Source: Henckelia pumila
Taxonomy: Eukaryota; Streptophyta; Magnoliopsida; Lamiales; Gesneriaceae
Direction of reading: 5' to 3'
DNA: 64,000 nt
Assembly: GCF_033568475.1 (NCBI RefSeq)
Contig: NW_027331833.1
Span: 6,262,001-6,326,000, forward strand
Part shown: one piece after another, positions 58,746 through 64,000 of the stretch
Layout of the letters: each line of letters opens with the position of its first letter
Position numbering within the stretch: position 1 is the stretch's first letter
Notes under the pieces: model-generated
What the model saw: the letters and a program-made list of their open reading frames with translations, nothing else
Told to the model about the DNA's origin: nothing
Database searches by the model: none
Position numbers and translations under genes: made by a program

Positions 58746-60043
58746 CTATCTTCTGGGAGTTTGGTAGTGACTTGACCCTCCGTAACCTCTACTTCGGTCT
58801 TGACTGCCGGAAGGTCCTCTGTCATCTGTATTGATTGGTCTTTTGGGTGGAGGAAAATTTTTTCGTGATGAAGAAGCTCCTTTTTTCCACTTTTTGTCAT
58901 CACCATAATGTTGGAGAAAATCCATAATCTCCGTGAGCTATGTGCCAAAGGTAGACCGCATTTCCTGAAATTGATCTTGCATTGAAGTATGTACACTGTT
59001 GATATGACAAATTGTGTCCACATTTCCCCTGACTTGGAGATTATGCATGTGTTGAATGGAGGCAGACAAAGCTTCAATCTTTCCAATGACTATCTGCTTG
59101 AATTCATCAATGTCAGGAGAAGTGAGAGCTTTATCCATATGAAAAAAAAATATAGCATCAGTCAACTTCCCTAGATCAGCAGTAATTAATTTTGTTTGTT
59201 GAGGAATCAATGAGGGTGTAGGAACTAGAGAATTGTCTTCAACAATTGGTAACTCCGGATCAATTTCAGTTACAATAATGTCTTGTATACCAATTGGAGA
59301 AGGAACATAAATATCTTCAATAATCTCAATCGAATCTTGATCAGATGGTGAAGATGATAGAGAAGCTTCCTCAATTTTCGTGTCTTATTGATTGATTATA
59401 GGAGGATTTGGTACAACTACCAGAGCAAGCTCAATCAAATCAACATCTTCATATGAATCATTTGTATTTAATATCAGAATAGATGTTATGACATGAATAA
59501 TTGCATGAAATGGATCTGATGTAGGAAAATAAATGTCGTCAATGGTCTTCAACATATCATATGTTTATGTTAGTGATAGTTCAGGCAAATGATTTGAAAG
59601 TTGATCATATCGATCTTGCTGAGGGTTCATAATCTCTGATTGTTCTGTAAAAGTAATCTTGTCTTGATTAGAAAAATCTTGATATGCAGAAGTTTCAACC
59701 GGAACAGGTTCGACCAGAGCAAGAGCATTTTCAGGGTCAAATTGTTCTAGCTCAGAGGATTGCTCTTAAGTTTGATTGAAATCAATTGGTTCTTCAGTGA
59801 TGGACAAATTTAGATCCTGGGGCATGTTCTTGACAATCATTTCTAGAAATAAAGCATCCATTTTGAGTTGACTCATCACAATAGATTCGTCAAAAGCATT
59901 TGACTGCGAGGATTATACTGAGCTCACTTGTATCTCAGAAGTTGCCGCAACATACTCTCCTTTATCATTGTGGCAATGAATTCTTTGCGTTGAAGGGCTT
60001 GAGATATGTCTTTGGTTTCAACCCACTCTAAGATCTTTTGTTC
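58746..60043 (-). pseudogene. Decayed accessory ORF, unit 2
   Basis: Copy of 37643-38940 with the same five in-frame stops, so the decay predates the duplication. Confidence 0.55.
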
Positions 60044-61013
60044 AACATCATTGGAACGAATAAAGAAATTCAAGAAGTTATGATGTACTTGAAGGAAGAA
60101 TTCGAAATGAAGGATCTTGAAAAAACCAAGTATTGTCTGGGTTTGCAAATCGAACAAAAAGAATGTGGAATTTTTGTTCACCAGGCAAATTATACAGAAA
60201 AGATCCTTAAACATTTTAATATGGATAAATCAAATCCATTAAGTACTCCAATGGTTGTAAGATCATTAAACATAGAAAAGGATCAATTCCGTCCATGTGA
60301 AGATGATGAAGTTATTCTTGGTCCAGAAGTACCATATCTAAGTGCCATTGGTGTCCTTATGTATCTTGCAAATTGCACTAGATCTGATATATCTTTTGCT
60401 GTAAATTTATTGGCAAGATTCAGTTCATATCCAACAAAGAGGCACTGGAACGGAATTAAACATATATTCCGTTATCTACGAGGAACGACAGATTTGGGAC
60501 TTTTGTACTCAAAAGACACCAATCAAAGTATCATTGGTTATGCTGATGCTGGATATTTATCTGATCCACATAAGGCACGTTTCCAAACCGGATATGTATT
60601 TACTCGTGGAGGCACGTTCACAGAAACAAACACTCGTAACAACTTCATTAAATCACGCCGAGATTATTGCATTACATGAAGCAAGTCATGAATGTATGTG
60701 GTTAAAGTCAATGACCAAAAATATTCAAATATCGTGTGGATTGACAGTAGACAAGAAGTCTGTGACACTGTATGAAGATAATGCTGCATGTATTGCTCAA
60801 ATGAAATAAGGATACATCAAAAGTGACAGAACCAAACATATACCCCCAAAGTTCTTTGCCTACAATCAAGAGCTTGAGAAGAATAAAGATATTGATATCT
60901 GTTACATTCAATCAAGTGGAAACTCATCAGATCTCTTCACAAAGGCACTTTCCACGACGATATTCAGAAAGCATATATACAACATTGGGATGCGCAATCT
61001 ACGGAATATATGA
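60044..61013 (+). pseudogene. Copia RT/RNase H fragment, unit 2
   Basis: Copy of 38941-39910 with the same frameshift and internal stop. One visible replacement is K-D-Q-F-R-P for K-D-P-F-R-P near 60283. Confidence 0.85.
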
Positions 61014-61169
61014 AGAATCACTCATGTTAACACGAGGGGGAGTTTACGTGGCTGCACTCTTTTTTCCTTACTATGACTTTTATCCCACTGGGTTTTTCCT
61101 AATAAGGTTTTTAACGAGGCAGTATAAAACACGTAATGAAGACAGTCATCATATCACGATCATCATCAC

Positions 61170-61479
61170 AAGGGGGAGTGTTGAAAAATATATTATTATT
61201 ATTATTATGTTGAATATTGAATATTGAATGTTGAATGTTGAATATTGAGTTATAAAATGTGAAAAATTAGTGTGTGATGATGTAGATGATTATGTATTAA
61301 TTTTTGGACTAATCTCAAATATGGATCTATAAATAGGGCTTCATTTGTGATGAAAAATACAATTGAGTTGAGAAAAAAATATTATAAAGTGTAGAATTTG
61401 ATATATTTTGAGTTTTAAATTTTTTACTTTTTACCATAAATTTTTACTTTTTCACAGCAGTTATATCAATATTTCAACA
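61170..61479 (+). mobile_element. Polypurine tract and 301-bp copia 3' LTR, unit 2
   Basis: Copy of 40067-40376; the LTR proper is 61179-61479, with the same terminal inverted repeats. Confidence 0.85.
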
Positions 61480-62674
61480 CTATAATATTATAAACTCAAT
61501 TATATAAATAATGACCATTATTTCACACATGCAATGCCTGCGTGTATACTTCACTAGTATGAGTAGTGAATCACTAATGAATTATAATATTTGTTAAAAA
61601 CGACAAAGAAAAAGAAAAATCATATTCCTAAGTACATTGGTGCCAGTATATCATGGGCTCTGCAATTATAAAAGAGCAGCAAAGAAAAACCACGTTCGTC
61701 TCTACTGCTAAAACACCAATAAATACTATTCTGGTTCGACTTTTTTTTTTTTTTTTTTTTTTTTGTCATTGATCTTTTTGTTTCTAAATTTTTTTTTTGT
61801 TTCTAATTATTTTTGTTTCTAATTATTTGAATAGAACTAAGTTGTGGATCTATGGCTTCCACAATTTAGGCGGCGGAGCTGGGGTTCACGGCGTACTAAG
61901 AACATACAGGTAGGTAAATTGCCTTCTACCAGAATTACTAATTCATGCTACAATTGTTAATTTTCTTATCTCGTACTATAGATCGTGTAATGACTTTTAA
62001 ATTAGTAATAATATTTGAATTATTGGGGTGTTAAAAATTAATTTGTTTTGTTCAATAGAAAACCTACAGTTCTGGTTTTATAAAGACTTCCGTACCGTGT
62101 GTAATATGATTATTCCAAGGCCAAACAATTTTAAATAAATTTATTCGGTGTCCATTGGTTAATCTACGATTTTTGTTGCAAATGGCAAAAATAATTTATC
62201 GAATTATATTAAAAGGAATAAGAAGCTATATAACTTAGGATCAAGCGAAGGAGGTTTTGGTCCAATAAAATTTTCGAGTCGGTAAAATACATGAATTTCT
62301 TACTAGAGATTTATGGAATCGGTTATTCAATATCTTTTCGAACGAGTTTGTCCGATACGATTTACCTAACTTATTGCATTAGCATGAGGTTAATCTTGTG
62401 CACGTAAAAAAGTAACGACGACATATTTTCTTGTCGTTGAAAAAACGAGAGTGACAGAAATCTTTCAAAGAATTGCCATTTTGAACTCAAATTGTATGCA
62501 AGAGCTAGTGTTGCCTATTATTTTAAATGTTATAAATAATGTTCTACATTAAACCCACCAAAAAATTATTAAAATTTCCTACGAATCAAGAAGAAAAATA
62601 ACAAAGTTATCTGAGGTCTGCTGGCACAGAGAAAATGGTTAGGATCCCTTCCAATTATCATACTATCTTGTAAC
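61480..62674. other. Intergenic DNA and ATX downstream region, unit 2
   Basis: Copy of 40377-41594. At about 62307-62326 a short sequence (AGATTTATGGAATCGGTTAT) replaces about 40 different bases found in unit 1 at 41207-41246. Confidence 0.45.
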
Positions 62675-63943
62675 CTAATTCATGAACTTCCGACAGCTTG
62701 AAGCTTTACACATGCAAGGGACTTTAAACTCATCGGGTTCATCTGGATCGAACAAATAATCGTACCTGCCACGATGCAACAAAGCAATTCGTGAATTAAA
62801 GTAATTACACTGTGTTACCGCATTTTATAAAGAGAGAGATGTACGTTAATTCGTCACCGGCAGGCACGTTTGCCTTGGCGATTAGTACAATCCGGCTTTC
62901 ATCATCGCCTACACTCATGATCCTCGCATAGCAATTGGGCATACACTGTAAGAAATGGCAGTGGTTTCAACTAGAATCAACTCAAACAATGCATCAAGAA
63001 AAGGGATGGATAGATGGGTGAAATATTGTGGGGGGAACTTACCGAATGGTTGATCAACCGAGCGATATTTCCTGCATCTGTGGCATCAACTACCACTTCT
63101 TCACTGATTTTGAATAACTGGAGCAAAAATAAACGAATTTTAACTCGACGATCTTGGTTTGAAGAAATGAGGTCGTGTGGGAAAGAAAACAGCGGTAGAA
63201 CCAGCAAGGGATAAAGAGAATGGCACCCTTCTAACATGAGAAAATTAATTTTTTATCGGTAAAAGTTCGAAACTCACATAGCAGTCTTTGCCCTCCGCTC
63301 GATAGCGTACTTCCCTAAGATCTGCAACGCTGCGGCGGACCTGTTCGCCACGATATTCCACAACCTGGACATAGCAGCACAAAATAATCAATATATATGC
63401 AGAACAATTTAGAAAAATAATGATGGCATGATTGGCTTCAGAAGTTGGAAGGATTCAAGGAAAATGATGTTTTAGATCATTAACCAAGCTATAACTGCAA
63501 TAATTATCATCGGTCAACTGAATTAGGTTTTGAATGCATTCCATCACTGAAGGCAAGTCATATTTCCATCCCTTCTAAATTTATTGTGAAATACCTTTAT
63601 AATAACTATGCTTGCCACAAAAACAAACGGATTTCTGGTTTTATACCGTTTAATATGGTTAGTAAACGTTCCACATTTACCATTTGAAACACGTGAGAAA
63701 GTAGGGAGGATGGGAACCAGACACTGAGTTATTAAACACAACGTAAGTACTAAAACTCACAATAAAGAGATGAAATCTATGTGATTAACCCCAACTTTGG
63801 GATCTGTTCAGTGTTCACTGGCTATAGATCACATAAGAATTCAGTGAAAATACCATTTCGCCTTCGAGGATGTTTCTTCGCGCAAAGAGGCCCCATCCAT
63901 GAATTTCAGATCTACCAAAGCATACTCTATCATTTTCTGTTCT
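62675..63943 (-). CDS. ATX3/4/5-like: C-terminal exons of an ATX3/4/5-type trithorax histone H3K4 methyltransferase (SET and post-SET domains), partial
   Basis: Five minus-strand exons with GT-AG borders join in frame: 63943-63854, 63364-63278, 63117-63043, 62945-62845 and 62765-62675 (TAG 62677-62675). They encode [56 protein letters not shown] and the post-[18 protein letters not shown] and Y-D-Y form the SET cofactor and catalytic site. This nuclear family transfers methyl groups to histone H3 lysine 4 and favours transcription. The wording E-Y-R-G-E-Q-V-R and D-A-T-D-x-G-N-I-A-R fits ATX3/4/5 better than ATX1/2, from memory. The upstream PWWP/PHD part lies beyond 64000. No lesion is visible, so it is probably active. 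Confidence 0.93.
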
Positions 63944-64000
63944 CTGGAGTTATAGATGAACAATTCAAAAACGTTAAGCATAAGCTCCAACAGCAATAAC

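Larger units (their letters stand above)
42256..63318. repeat. Unit 2 of the tandem duplication (with family B inserted)
   Basis: It has the same content and order as unit 1 plus the 9.08-kb insertion at 44909-53991. Its right end, CTTCCCTAAGATCTG at 63318, runs without a break into upstream ATX exons, so this is the ancestral context at that side. Confidence 0.93.

Noticed and set aside
30236..63318. Assembly artefact as explanation for the tandem units and the three-LTR element
   Set aside because: Not excluded, but the copies have private substitutions and indels, a filler junction and a unit-specific insertion with its own TSD, which a collapsed or duplicated contig would not produce.
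1..64000. A bacterial-style defence or biosynthetic gene system
   Set aside because: No such genes are present. Coding sequence is limited to transposon proteins and parts of two spliced plant genes.

Overview
The window is plant nuclear DNA, most likely from a dicot. The evidence is spliced genes with GT-AG introns, plant Ty1/copia and Ty3/gypsy retrotransposons primed by initiator-tRNA-Met, a hAT-type miniature element and AT-rich intergenic DNA. Several repeats remind me of Lamiales (Gesneriaceae-like) genomes, but that is from memory and unverified. No bacterial operon, CRISPR array or viral genome is present. Host genes occur only at the two ends. On the left is the 5' part of an unidentified, possibly plastid-targeted gene (minus strand, 398-1080, with a 5'UTR intron). 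On the right are the last five exons of an ATX3/4/5-type trithorax histone H3K4 methyltransferase (minus strand, 62675-63943) encoding the SET and post-SET domains. Almost everything between is nested transposable elements.

Left to right: intergenic DNA with Helitron-like ends and LTR-derived sequence (1.1-5.5 kb). Next come a Tat/Ogre-like LTR (5556-5988) and a minus-strand gypsy LTR (6054-8236) holding a hAT miniature element (6711-7405), followed by the chromodomain end of that gypsy polyprotein (8310-8585). A further gypsy-like LTR (from 8603) is split by a 19.7-kb copia composite, family A (10096-29809, TSD TGTCC). The composite has three LTRs and two internal regions. Its middle LTR is a recombinant of the outer two, with the crossover mapped to 19302-19397. 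The second internal region holds a solo LTR of family B (23844-25714, TSD GCTCG).

From 30236 onward there is a tandem duplication of a 12.0-kb unit: unit 1 is 30236-42238 and unit 2 is 42256-63318. Each unit contains a solo gypsy LTR (TSD TGGAT), a Tat-like 3' LTR, a SIRE-like LTR with a decayed accessory ORF, a copia RT/RNase H fragment with a 301-bp LTR, and the 3' end of the ATX gene. Unit 1 carries only a truncated ATX copy; unit 2 runs into the real gene. The junction has about 17 bp of filler copied from DNA about 75 bp away. Unit 2 alone contains a young 9.08-kb family B copia element (44909-53991, TSD CTATA) with almost identical LTRs but broken gag and protease. Unit 1 is its natural empty site.

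The most unusual signal is in the 5' leader of that element. At 46904-47199, about 130 bp after the primer binding site, lies a GC-rich array of back-to-back hairpins. Nine of them are in strict 22-bp register and several stem pairs covary between units. Family A has a single related hairpin at the same distance from its primer binding site.
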